The translations under genes were made by a program, and so were the position numbers. From Methylobacterium sp. SyP6R (lineage in GTDB: Bacteria; Pseudomonadota; Alphaproteobacteria; Rhizobiales; Beijerinckiaceae), in NCBI RefSeq assembly GCF_019216885.1, contig NZ_JAAQRC020000002.1, positions 631,001-695,000 of the forward strand: a stretch of 64,000 nt of DNA. The letters are read 5' to 3'. Positions 25,813-34,305 of the stretch are shown here, piece after piece (within the stretch, counting starts at the first letter, position 1; each line of letters starts with the position of its first letter). The notes under the pieces are model-generated. The model was not told the origin of the DNA. It did no database searches and saw nothing but the letters and a program-made list of their open reading frames with translations.

Positions 25813-27051
25813 ATGAGCTATCAAATCACGCTGCCGCGCATCATTCGCATCGGCCAGGGCGCCATCGCCGAGACGGCCGAGATAGTGAGGACCTTGCGAC
25901 TGGCAAAGCCGCTCATCGTGACGGACGCGACGATGGTGAGAAACGGGACCGCCGATCGCCTCCAGGCCACGCTCGCCTCGGCCGACATCGAATCGGACGT
26001 TTTTTCCGACACGATCCCGGAGCCCGACACCCGGACGGTCGCCGCCGTTCTGGCCGCAGTCGAGGCGGGCCGCTTCGATTGCCTGATCGGCCTCGGCGGC
26101 GGCAGCCCGATCGACACCGCGAAGGCCGTCGCCGTCCTGTGCGTCCAGGGCGGCGCGATGCGCGACTACAAGGCTCCGCACCAGGCAAACGGACCCGCGC
26201 TCCCCGTCATCGCGATCCCGACGACGGCCGGAACCGGCTCCGAGGTCACGCGCTTCACGGTGGTGACGGATGCCGACACCTCCGAGAAGATGCTCTGCGC
26301 CGGTTTGTCGTTTCTGCCCGTCGCCGCCGTCGTCGATTACGAATTGACGCTGAGCAAGCCCCCGAGGTTGACCGCCGACACCGGGATCGATGCCTTGACG
26401 CATGCGATCGAGGCCTACGTTTCGCGTCGCGCCAACGCGATCTCGGATGGCTTCGCCCTGGCGGCGATCCGGAACATCGCCCCGCATCTGCGACGCGCCT
26501 ACGCCGACGGAACCGATCGCTGCGCCCGAGAGGCATTGATGCTGGGCGCGACGCAGGCCGGGATCGCGTTCTCCAACAGCTCCGTCGCCCTCGTCCATGG
26601 CATGAGCCGACCGATCGGCGCCCACTTCCACATTCCGCACGGCCTGTCCAACGCCATGCTGCTGCCCACGATCACCGCCTACAGCATACCCGGCGCCGAG
26701 GCGCGGTACGCCGAATGTGCCCGCGCGATGGGGCTCGCCGCCGGCCGGGACGATGCCGCGGCGGCCCAGGCGCTCGTGGCCGAGCTGCGCGCCATCAACG
26801 CCGATCTCGCCGTCCCGTCACCGGAGGCTTACGGCGTCGATCCGGCAACCTGGACGACGTTGCTCCCCACGATGGCGCGCCAAGCCCTCGCCTCGGGGTC
26901 ACCGTCCAACAATCCGGTCGTGCCCGACCTCGAGGCGATCGTCGCGCTCTACGAAGAGGTTTGGCACGGCGCCGATCGTCCGGCGGGTCATGGAGCGGCC
27001 CGGAACACGGATGACGGGGGACGCGCTGCGCCGGCGCGGACCTCCGCGTAG
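25813..27051 (+). CDS. Iron-type (group III) alcohol dehydrogenase
   Basis: A 412-residue dehydrogenase of the Fe-ADH family. The nucleotide-binding motif is GLGGGSPIDTAK (residues 93-104), PTTAGTGSEVT follows, and metal ligands are visible at D193, H197, H262 and H276 (GIDALTHAIEAY, VHGMS, HIPHG). The start follows GGGGGAAATTCG. The last 25 or so residues are low-complexity and are read across the 3' end of the glycosyltransferase gene on the other strand (64-base convergent overlap), so the ancestral stop was probably nearer 26980. Substrate unknown. Confidence 0.85.
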   Translation: MSYQITLPRIIRIGQGAIAETAEIVRTLRLAKPLIVTDATMVRNGTADRLQATLASADIESDVFSDTIPEPDTRTVAAVLAAVEAGRFDCLIGLGGGSPIDTAKAVAVLCVQGGAMRDYKAPHQANGPALPVIAIPTTAGTGSEVTRFTVVTDADTSEKMLCAGLSFLPVAAVVDYELTLSKPPRLTADTGIDALTHAIEAYVSRRANAISDGFALAAIRNIAPHLRRAYADGTDRCAREALMLGATQAGIAFSNSSVALVHGMSRPIGAHFHIPHGLSNAMLLPTITAYSIPGAEARYAECARAMGLAAGRDDAAAAQALVAELRAINADLAVPSPEAYGVDPATWTTLLPTMARQALASGSPSNNPVVPDLEAIVALYEEVWHGADRPAGHGAARNTDDGGRAAPARTSA

Positions 27052-28082
27052 AGGGCCTCGCACGCGTCGAGCCAGCTTTCGCGGGTGAACAGGCGCAGCA
27101 CCCGCTCGCGCGGGACGCGGCGCGGGATCGCCAGCGCCCGGGGGATGGCCCCGGCCAGGGCGGCGTCGTTCCCGGACGGGACCAGGCATCCGGCCTCGCC
27201 GACGACCTCCTCCGCCGCGCCCCGGGCAAAGCCCGCGACGGGAAGGCCGCAGGCCATCGCCTCGATCGCCGCGAGCCCGAACGGCTCGTCCCAGCACGGG
27301 GTGAACAGGAAGACCGAGGCGCGGGCGATCTCCGCGGCGAGCGCCGGCCCGGCGAGGTGGCCGCCATAGCGGATCGGCCCGCCGAGATGCGGGAGGATGT
27401 CGGTCTCCCAGTGATCCGGCTCCTCGATCGGGCCGAACAGGGTCAGGGGCAGGCCGGCGCGCCGCGCGGCCGCGATCGCGTGGTGCGGGCCCTTCACGCG
27501 AGCGATGCGCCCGCTCCAGACGGCGGAGCCGTCGCCGCCGTCGCGGTAGGGCCAGGCCGCGGGATCGATGCCGTTGTGCAGGACGCCCGCCTCCGGCGGG
27601 GCGCCGTCGGGCCACCAGGCCCGCAGATGCGCGGCCGAGGTCGCGGTGATGCGGTGCCCGGGTGCCGGGCTGTCGTGCACGAACCAGCGCAAGGCGTCGT
27701 AGGGCGGCGCGTGCAGGGAGGTGAGCGTGGGAACGGCCTCCGTGCGCCGCCGCTCCAGGGCCAAGCGGCTCAGGGAGTTGTTGTGCACGACGTCGAACCC
27801 GCCCGCCGCGATCCGGTCGCAGGCGGCGGCGTAGCCGGCATCGACATGGGCCTTGAGGCCGGGATCGCCCCGGTGCTCGAGGCCCGGGAAGCTCTTCTCG
27901 TGGTGGACCGGGATCACCGGGTCGAGGGTGAAGCGCGGGTCGCTGTCGCCGGAGGCGAACAGCACCACCGCGTGGCCCCGGGCGGTCAGCCCGTCCGCCA
28001 GGTGCCAGCAATAGGCCTCCAGGCCGCCCGCGAAGGGCGGCGCGATCGGGTGGCGCAGGTGGGCAAGGAGCGCGATCCTCAC
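26988..28082 (-). CDS. Glycosyltransferase family 4
   Basis: A 364-residue GT4 (GT-B fold) enzyme. N-terminal HLRHPIAPPFAGGLEAYCWHL is the usual acceptor-side start (GGLE), and the C-terminal donor site has the E-x7-E pattern in WDEPFGLAAIEAMACG. It starts with GTG at 28082 overlapping the TGA of the upstream GT2 gene (GTGA), so it is translationally coupled. Its 3' end overlaps the alcohol dehydrogenase gene on the opposite strand. Last gene of the minus arm of the glycan island. Confidence 0.85.
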   Translation of the reverse strand: MRIALLAHLRHPIAPPFAGGLEAYCWHLADGLTARGHAVVLFASGDSDPRFTLDPVIPVHHEKSFPGLEHRGDPGLKAHVDAGYAAACDRIAAGGFDVVHNNSLSRLALERRRTEAVPTLTSLHAPPYDALRWFVHDSPAPGHRITATSAAHLRAWWPDGAPPEAGVLHNGIDPAAWPYRDGGDGSAVWSGRIARVKGPHHAIAAARRAGLPLTLFGPIEEPDHWETDILPHLGGPIRYGGHLAGPALAAEIARASVFLFTPCWDEPFGLAAIEAMACGLPVAGFARGAAEEVVGEAGCLVPSGNDAALAGAIPRALAIPRRVPRERVLRLFTRESWLDACEALYAEVRAGAARPPSSVFRAAP

Positions 28083-29026
28083 GCCGGCACCGGGGCCTGC
28101 TTCCGAATCTCGATCTCCCTGGCCTCGATCTCCCTGGCCTCGATGGCGCGGATGACCGAGGCCGAGTTGGTGTAGGGCTGGTGGCCCTGCTGCCCGGTGA
28201 GCGCGAGGTCGCCGGCATCGGGGCGGCGCAGGATGCGGATCGGCCGGTCCGGCGTGTCGTCGATCAGCCCCATCACCCGGAAGGCATGGAGCCAGTGCCC
28301 CATGGTGCGGTAGCCCCACTTGGCCTCGAACAATTCGGCATTGCGCACGACACTGTCGAGGTGGTGGACCGGCGGCATGTGGTGCGGGTGGTACTGGTGA
28401 TAGGCAAGGCCGCCCTTCATCCAGGCGATCGGCAGGCCGCGCCGGTCGAGGAGCTTGCCGAAGTCGGTATCCTCGCCGCCATAGCCGGTATAGCGCTCGT
28501 CGAAGCCGCCGGTGGCGAGGAAGGTGGCGCGCCGGATCGCGAAGTTGAGCGACCAGAAGCAGCGGTAATCGTGGCAGATCTCGAGGCCGGCGGCCGGCGG
28601 GCCGCGGCGATCGGAATGCTTCTCGGCGACCCGGGCCAGATCCGCGTAGGCCCAGTCCCCCGCGGTCGCGTGCTCGGGCAGGTGCAGCACCTCGCCCATC
28701 AGCAGGCCGTCGAGGGTGGCGAGCCCGGCGGCGTAATCGGCGACGAGGTCGGGCGCGGGGATGCAATCGACGTCGAGGAACACGACCGCGTCCCCGGTGG
28801 CGAGCGCGACGCCGCGGTTGCGCGCGGCGGCGAGCGGCAGCGCCTCGCCCGGGAGCCGGAACTGGTGCACCGGGAACGAGGCGTCGGGCAGGTCGTAGAG
28901 GTCGTCCTGCATCACCGCGACGATGAACTCGGCGGGTTTCCGGGTCTGGCGTTCCAGGCCGCGGAGCACGTTCGCGAGGTGGGCGGGACGACCCTTGGCC
29001 AGGGTGACGACGGACACGGAGGACAT
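28079..29026 (-). CDS. Glycosyltransferase family 2 with galactosyltransferase-type C-terminal motif, copy A
   Basis: A 315-residue GT-A fold enzyme. It begins SVSVVTLAKGRPAHLANVL, has the nucleotide-sugar motif FLDVDCIP (DxD) near residue 82 and the acceptor-side motif GGFDERYTGYGGEDTDF near 157. The gene at 30279-31163 encodes a paralogue with the same landmarks. The C terminus ends in a short REIEA repeat coded by a 15-base tandem duplication. It overlaps the GT4 gene downstream by 4 bases. Product glycan unknown. Confidence 0.83.
   Translation of the reverse strand: MSSVSVVTLAKGRPAHLANVLRGLERQTRKPAEFIVAVMQDDLYDLPDASFPVHQFRLPGEALPLAAARNRGVALATGDAVVFLDVDCIPAPDLVADYAAGLATLDGLLMGEVLHLPEHATAGDWAYADLARVAEKHSDRRGPPAAGLEICHDYRCFWSLNFAIRRATFLATGGFDERYTGYGGEDTDFGKLLDRRGLPIAWMKGGLAYHQYHPHHMPPVHHLDSVVRNAELFEAKWGYRTMGHWLHAFRVMGLIDDTPDRPIRILRRPDAGDLALTGQQGHQPYTNSASVIRAIEAREIEAREIEIRKQAPVPA
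28110..28144. repeat. 15-bp tandem repeat in a glycosyltransferase 3' end
   Basis: The unit TCGATCTCCCTGGCC occurs twice in tandem (28110-28139) with the start of a third copy. It encodes the repeated peptide REIEA near the C terminus of the GT2 protein. The unit is a multiple of three, so changes in copy number keep the frame. Confidence 0.7.
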
Positions 29027-29070
29027 GCGGGCGCTGAGCTTTCCGGCAAGCAGGAGGAGGATGGGGTTCG

Positions 29071-30270
29071 TCAGCCGGCGGCGACGACGCGAAGCGCGCC
29101 CGGCTCGGCGGCGCTTGGCAAAGGCTCGACGGCGCCCGGCAAAGGCTCGGCGGCGCCTGGCAAAGGCTCGGCGGCGCCTTGCCAGAGCGCGTCGGTCAGC
29201 CCTTCGAGCCAGCCGGCGGCACGGGACGCCGCGTCCGGCGCGTAGAGGCTGCGCAGGGCCTCGCCGTCGAGGGCTCGCGCCCGGGCGAGGAGGTCGCGCC
29301 AGCCCTGGAGGTCGCCGGGCCAGATCGGCGCCTGGACGGCGGCGCCCAGGCGCACCAGGGCCTCGGCCTTGCGGGTCTGCTCGCCGAAATAGCGCCATTC
29401 CGGCATCACGATCAGGCGACCGCCGACCCGGGCGACCTCGTGCACCGTGTTGTCGCCGGCCGAGGCCACCACGATGTCGGCCGCCGCCAGGTAATCGGTG
29501 ACCGAGGGCACCCAGCCGAGTTCGCGCAGGTTCGAAAAATCGGTCTCGTGGCCCTCGCGGTGGGTCGGCCCGAGGGTGAGCCACAGGGCGTCGGGCGCGG
29601 CGCGGGCCGCGACCGTGAGGGGCGCGTAGGGCGTGCCGCTGCCCCCGCCGCCGGTCACCGCCACGACGATCTCGCGGTCGGGATCGAGGCCGAGGCTCGC
29701 CCGCGCCTCGGCCCGGTCCGGCACCCGGTCGATGCTGGTGCACAGCCCGCCGCTGTAGAAGGTCCTGGCGCGAAGATGCGCCGGATAGTCGTCCTGTTCG
29801 AGTTTGGCGTCGAAGGGCGCCAGCATCCCGACGCAGGCCTCGTAGGATCCGACATGGCCGATATCCTGGCGGTCGCCGTGCATGCGGATCTGCACCGCCG
29901 GCACGCTGGCGATGCGCGACAACAGCGCGATCTCCGCCGAGACATCGACGACGAAGAGGCCGATGCCGCGGTCGTCGAGGTGGTCGAGGATCCGGCGCAT
30001 CGTCCGGCGCATCTCGGGGAGCCCGAGGGGCACGCAATGCATCACCTGCGGCGTCGGCTCGGCGTGGAGGCGCGGGGTCGGCACCGCGGCGCCGATCATG
30101 TTCGGCAGCGCCACGATCTCGATGTCGCGGGAGAATCCGTCGAACAGGTGCGGGCCGGCGGTCAGCACCGAGACCGGGCGGTCGCGGGCGAACTCGGCCG
30201 CCACCGCCATCGTGCGGCGGGCATGGCCCCGTCCCTGGTGGTGGACGAAGAACGCGATCGGCTTCTTCAT
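29071..30270 (-). CDS. MurG/GT28-like glycosyltransferase
   Basis: A 399-residue GT-B fold protein of the MurG/UDP-glycosyltransferase-like type: N-terminal HHQGRGHARRTMAVAAEF, a glycine-rich hinge AVTGGGGSGTPY, and a C-terminal donor region VASAGDNTVHEVARVGGRLIV (quoted in part: SAGDNTVHEV). The ATG at 30270 follows AAGAGATTTC and is 8 bases after the neighbouring stop. The C-terminal tail has a proline-rich repeat EPLPGA coded by a 21-base tandem repeat and is probably disordered. Acceptor and sugar unknown. Confidence 0.78.
   Translation of the reverse strand: MKKPIAFFVHHQGRGHARRTMAVAAEFARDRPVSVLTAGPHLFDGFSRDIEIVALPNMIGAAVPTPRLHAEPTPQVMHCVPLGLPEMRRTMRRILDHLDDRGIGLFVVDVSAEIALLSRIASVPAVQIRMHGDRQDIGHVGSYEACVGMLAPFDAKLEQDDYPAHLRARTFYSGGLCTSIDRVPDRAEARASLGLDPDREIVVAVTGGGGSGTPYAPLTVAARAAPDALWLTLGPTHREGHETDFSNLRELGWVPSVTDYLAAADIVVASAGDNTVHEVARVGGRLIVMPEWRYFGEQTRKAEALVRLGAAVQAPIWPGDLQGWRDLLARARALDGEALRSLYAPDAASRAAGWLEGLTDALWQGAAEPLPGAAEPLPGAVEPLPSAAEPGALRVVAAG
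29111..29180. repeat. 21-bp tandem repeat, three copies plus a part
   Basis: Units at 29111-29131, 29132-29152 and 29153-29173 share the pattern GCGCYYGGCAAAGGCTCGRCG, with a partial fourth. They lie inside the MurG-like gene and encode AAEPLPG heptads near its C terminus. Near-identity of the copies suggests recent expansion. Confidence 0.75.
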
Positions 30271-30278
30271 GAAATCTC

Positions 30279-31163
30279 TCAAGAAAAAAGGGCATCGGGC
30301 CGCAAGGCGGCGGCGATCTCCGGCGGGGTCGGGGGGCGCAGGAGGCGGATGTCGTCCGCGCCCTCGTCCCAGGCGATCAGGCCGGCGTCGCGGAACTGGC
30401 CGAGCCAGTAGGTCATGCACCAGCGCCCGTGCCGGGCCCGGAAGCGCGCGGCATTGGCGAGGATCGGGTCGAAATGCTGGAGCGGCGGCACGTGGACCGG
30501 GTGATGCTGGTGATAGGCCCGCGCGCCCCCGACCCAGAAGGTCGGAAGACCGCTCGCGCTCAGGCGGGCGGCGAGATCGGTCTCCTCGCCGCCATAGCCG
30601 GCAAAGGTCTCGTCCATGCCGCCGACCGCGCGCCAGGCCCGCGCCGGCAGCGCGAAGGACAGGCCCCAGAGCTGGCCGGCATCGGGCTCGGGGCGGAGGC
30701 CGGTTTCCGGCACCGGAGGGCGGGCCGGGTGGGCGCGGCCGAGCCGGTCGAGATCGGCCTCGTCGAGGTGCGCGACGCCCGGCGGCAGGTACAGGACCTC
30801 GCCGAGGAACAGGCCGTCGCCTTCCGCGGCCGCCTGCGCGTAGGCGGACACGAGGCCGGCACCCGGGATGCAATCGACGTCGAGGAAGATCAGCAGGTCG
30901 CCGTCCGCCGCCTCCGCCGCCCGGTTGCGGGCGGCCGCGAGCGGCATCGGCTCGCCCGGCACGTGGAGGTGGCGCACCGGGCAGCCGGGATCGGGCAGGT
31001 CTGGCGCGGGCTCCGCCTGCATCCAGGCGATCACCAGTTCGCGCGGGCGCGTGCTCTGGCGGGCGAGACCCCGCATCAGGTGGCGCAGGCACGCGTCGCG
31101 CCCGCGCACCAGGGTGAGCACGCTCGCGGCAGGGGACTCGGGTCGCGAGGCCTCAGGTCGCAT
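30279..31163 (-). CDS. Glycosyltransferase family 2, copy B
   Basis: A 294-residue paralogue of 28079-29026. Shared landmarks are PLAAARNRA, FLDVDCIPG, DGLFLGEVLYLP, and GGMDETFAGYGGEETDL. The start at 31163 overlaps the stop of the sucrose-phosphate-synthase-like gene by 11 bases, so the genes are coupled. Order of the minus arm, in transcription direction, is therefore SPS-like, GT2 B, MurG-like, GT2 A, GT4. The pair of GT2 enzymes separated by one GT-B gene suggests an internal duplication. Confidence 0.82.
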   Translation of the reverse strand: MRPEASRPESPAASVLTLVRGRDACLRHLMRGLARQSTRPRELVIAWMQAEPAPDLPDPGCPVRHLHVPGEPMPLAAARNRAAEAADGDLLIFLDVDCIPGAGLVSAYAQAAAEGDGLFLGEVLYLPPGVAHLDEADLDRLGRAHPARPPVPETGLRPEPDAGQLWGLSFALPARAWRAVGGMDETFAGYGGEETDLAARLSASGLPTFWVGGARAYHQHHPVHVPPLQHFDPILANAARFRARHGRWCMTYWLGQFRDAGLIAWDEGADDIRLLRPPTPPEIAAALRPDALFS

Positions 31164-33204
31164 GCGCGAACATCCGGCGGAAATGGCCGACGCCCTCGAT
31201 GATGCCGCGGGCATGCGAGGCCCGGGCGACGTAGGAGTGCTGCAGGGCGGCGTGGGCGGCCAGCCCGTCGGAATAGTTCGCCACGATGATCGCCTGCACC
31301 CGCGCGCGCAGCATCTCGACGTCGTTGCCGGAATCACCCGCCACGAACACGGCCCGCTCGGGCAGGCGGTAGAGGGCGCGCACGTGGTCGACCGCGCTGC
31401 CCTTCGAGGCCCGCTCGGGCAGGACGTCGAGGTAGCGGCCGTGGCTGTGGATCACCGAGGCCCGCAGGCCCGCCTGGCCCAGGCGGGCCCGGACCTGCGC
31501 CGCCGCTGCCGCACCGCCGAAATAGCTGAGCTTGAGCGCGCGCTGCTCCAGCGGCCCCTGGGGCGCCAGGTCGGCGAGGCCGACGAGCGCGGCGCGGATC
31601 GCCTCCCGCTCCCATCCGGGCAGAATCGCCGCGCGCCAGACGGAATCCGCCGTGTAGGTCACGCCGTTCTCGTCGAGGTGGTGGATCTCGGAGCCGACCG
31701 AGGTGATCATCACCTGCGGCCGCGGGCTGTCCTGCTGCTCCAGCACCGCCATCGCGCTGTGGAACGAGCGCCCGGTCGCGACCCCGAAGGCCAGCGACGC
31801 CTGCCGGCTGTGCCAGCGCCGGAAGATGCCGAGAGCCGCCTCGCACCCGACCAGCGTGTTGTCGATGTCGCAGATCAGGAGCTGGCGCGGCGCCTCCACG
31901 GGCGGTACCGGCGTCACGAGTGCGCGTAGCAGGGCGTGGTAGCGCGCGGCGTGCCGGTCCCAGTCGTAAGCTGCCGCCGCCCGCGCGCCGCCGGCGACGC
32001 ATCGGGTGTAGAGGGCGGGATCGTCGAGGAGGCGCAGGGCCGCCGCCGCGATGGCGTCGGGCCGGCGAGGATCCACGAGGATGCCGTTGCCGCAGGTCTC
32101 GACGATGTCGTTTGGGCCGCCGCTGTCGGTCGCGACGAGGGGCAGGCCGGCGGCGGAAGCCTCGAGCAGGGTCAGGCCGAACGGCTCGTTGAGGGCCGGG
32201 TTGACGAACAGGCCGCCCCGCACCCGGGCATGGGCGTAGAGCGCCGGCACGTCCTCGGGCCGGTGGCTCTTCGGGTAGGCGACCCGGCCGTAGAGGTCGT
32301 AGCGGTCGATGAGCACCAGGAGGTCGCGTAGCGTCTCGGCCATCTCGCCGTCGAGGGCGTCGATGTCCTGGCGGGTCCCGGCGATCAGGACGAGGTTCGC
32401 ACGTGCCTGCAGGCCTGGATTCTCGCCGTAGGCCCGCACCAGGGCGGCGAGGTTCTTGCGCGCCACCGGGCGGGCCAGCGCCAGCAGCACCGGCTTGCCG
32501 GGGTCGTGCAGGAAGCGCGCGAGCGTCGCGTCGACCCGCGGATCGGGGCGGCTGTCGGCGAAGCGGGCGAGGTCGCTGCCCGGCGGCAGGACGCGGATCC
32601 GGCCCGGATCGTAGGCGTCGTAGCCGGCATACTGCACCTCCGCCTCGTCGCGCGAGGAGGCGATGACGAGGCTGGCGCGGGCGAGCGCCCGCTCCTCGGT
32701 GGCGATCCGGCCGGCGAGGTCGGGCTGCCCCGCCGCCTTGCCGAGCATCGCCGCCTTGACCCGGCCGAGCGAGTGGGCGGTGAAGACGAACGGGATCCCG
32801 AGCCGGTCCTCGACGATCTCCGCGACGGCGGCGGCGTCGGCGTAATGGGCGTGGATCAGGTCGGGAGCCCGCGCTTGCGCGCCGATCCAGGCGATCAGGC
32901 TCTCGGCGAAGCTCGCGACCTCCGCGTGCATCTCCTCCTTGGTGCGGTAGCCCGGAGACGCGCTCGACAGCCGCACGAGCGTGGCCTTGTCGCCGAGGCG
33001 CTCTTCGGGCACGGCGTAGTCGGGGCCGGGCGCGCCGGAGAACCGGCGCGTCGCCACCACGATCCGGCCGATATCGGAATCCTGCGCCGAGGCGGCGACG
33101 AGATCGAGCAGGTAGCGGATATGGCCGCCGGTATCGGCGGTGAGCCCATAGACCACGTCCCGGCCGCGCAGGCAGCCCTGCAGGGCGACATGCAGAACGA
33201 ACAT
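31153..33204 (-). CDS. Sucrose-phosphate synthase / sucrose-phosphatase-like fusion
   Basis: A 683-residue protein. Residues 1-430 form a GT4 domain with the sucrose-phosphate-synthase style acceptor motif TADTGGHIRYLLDL (residues 22-35) and donor motif ALNEPFGLTLLEAS, followed by VATDSGGPNDI. Residues 440-683 form a HAD phosphatase of the sucrose-phosphatase type with motif I D446-I-D448-N-T450, LPERASKGSAV around 595-605 and motif IV GDSGND at 623-628. The phosphatase residues look intact, so one polypeptide may make sucrose from UDP-glucose and fructose-6-phosphate. Another disaccharide or glycan is possible. Divergent from the GT4 gene at 33265 with 60 bases between. Confidence 0.75.
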   Translation of the reverse strand: MFVLHVALQGCLRGRDVVYGLTADTGGHIRYLLDLVAASAQDSDIGRIVVATRRFSGAPGPDYAVPEERLGDKATLVRLSSASPGYRTKEEMHAEVASFAESLIAWIGAQARAPDLIHAHYADAAAVAEIVEDRLGIPFVFTAHSLGRVKAAMLGKAAGQPDLAGRIATEERALARASLVIASSRDEAEVQYAGYDAYDPGRIRVLPPGSDLARFADSRPDPRVDATLARFLHDPGKPVLLALARPVARKNLAALVRAYGENPGLQARANLVLIAGTRQDIDALDGEMAETLRDLLVLIDRYDLYGRVAYPKSHRPEDVPALYAHARVRGGLFVNPALNEPFGLTLLEASAAGLPLVATDSGGPNDIVETCGNGILVDPRRPDAIAAAALRLLDDPALYTRCVAGGARAAAAYDWDRHAARYHALLRALVTPVPPVEAPRQLLICDIDNTLVGCEAALGIFRRWHSRQASLAFGVATGRSFHSAMAVLEQQDSPRPQVMITSVGSEIHHLDENGVTYTADSVWRAAILPGWEREAIRAALVGLADLAPQGPLEQRALKLSYFGGAAAAAQVRARLGQAGLRASVIHSHGRYLDVLPERASKGSAVDHVRALYRLPERAVFVAGDSGNDVEMLRARVQAIIVANYSDGLAAHAALQHSYVARASHARGIIEGVGHFRRMFAHAT

Positions 33205-33264
33205 CACTCCGCCGCCGCAGCGGACAAAATCCGAGAACAGGTCGATTCGAGTGAGGTATATGTC

Positions 33265-34305
33265 GTGATCCGCGTCGCCCAAATCGCTCCGAACATCTTT
33301 CCCATTCCCCCGGAGCATCACGGCGGCACGGAGCGGGTCATCCACGACCTCGCCACGGCGCTGAGAAGCTTGGGCGTGGAGGTAACGCTGTTCGCCCCCA
33401 CGGACAGTGCGACACACTTACCCCGTATCGGTAGCTATCCGAGCCTCGCGGCCCTGGAGCGTCGCTACGGCCGGGTCGCGCCCGGGGTGCCGGCCGCCCT
33501 CGACGCCCTGCAGCTCGAGGCCCTGCGCCGGCGCCTCGACGACTTCGACATCGTCCATGGCCACGGCGAGTTCGCGCACGCCGCCCTCCTCGGGGAGCGC
33601 AGGCGGCACAGCCTGACGACGATCCACTGGCGGGTCGACGAGCTCGACCGGGCTTTGTTCTTCGAAGGCTTTCCCGATCTCCCCGTCGCGGCGATCTCGG
33701 CGGCGCAAGCGGCCGGCATACCGGCGGCGAACCGGGCCGGGGTCGTGCATCACGGCATCGACCGCGACCGCTACCAGGCGTCGCTCGAGGCTGGCGACCA
33801 CCTCGCCTTCGTCGGGCGGATGACCGACCAGAAGCGGCCCGACACCGCGATCCGGGTGGCGCGGGAGGCCGGCCTGCCGATCCGGCTCGGCGGCACGATC
33901 GATGTCGGCAATCCGGGCTATTTCGACCGCGAGGTCCGCCCCTTGCTCGCCGACGACGCGGTCTATCTCGGCCCGGTGGACGATCAGGCCAAGGGCGCGC
34001 TCCTCCGCGGCGCCCGCGCGCTGCTGTTCCCGATCGACTGGCCGGAGCCGTTCGGCCTCGTGATGATCGAGGCGATGGCCTGCGGCACCCCGGTGATCGC
34101 CTGGAACCGCGGCTCGGTGCCGGAGATCGTCGAGGACGGGGTGACGGGCTTCGTCGTCGCCTCCGAGGACGAGGCCGTGGCGGCGCTCGCCCGGATCGGC
34201 GAGATCGACCGGGCGGGGGTGCGCCGCCGCTTCGAGGAGCGGTTCACCGCCGAGCGCATGGCCCGGGACTACCTCGCCCTCTACCGTCGCCTCCTGGCCG
34301 CCTGA
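33265..34305 (+). CDS. Glycosyltransferase family 4 (346 aa)
   Basis: GT4 enzyme opening VIRVAQIAPNIFPIPPEHHG, with GGTERV for the N-terminal Gly-rich loop, a FVGRMTDQKRP hinge and the E-x7-E donor motif in WPEPFGLVMIEAMACG. The GTG start at 33265 was chosen because homology begins at once and GAGG (33253-33256) lies at a suitable distance; no ATG gives a sensible start. It is divergent from the SPS-like gene and overlaps the next GT gene by TGATG. Confidence 0.83.
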   Translation: MIRVAQIAPNIFPIPPEHHGGTERVIHDLATALRSLGVEVTLFAPTDSATHLPRIGSYPSLAALERRYGRVAPGVPAALDALQLEALRRRLDDFDIVHGHGEFAHAALLGERRRHSLTTIHWRVDELDRALFFEGFPDLPVAAISAAQAAGIPAANRAGVVHHGIDRDRYQASLEAGDHLAFVGRMTDQKRPDTAIRVAREAGLPIRLGGTIDVGNPGYFDREVRPLLADDAVYLGPVDDQAKGALLRGARALLFPIDWPEPFGLVMIEAMACGTPVIAWNRGSVPEIVEDGVTGFVVASEDEAVAALARIGEIDRAGVRRRFEERFTAERMARDYLALYRRLLAA

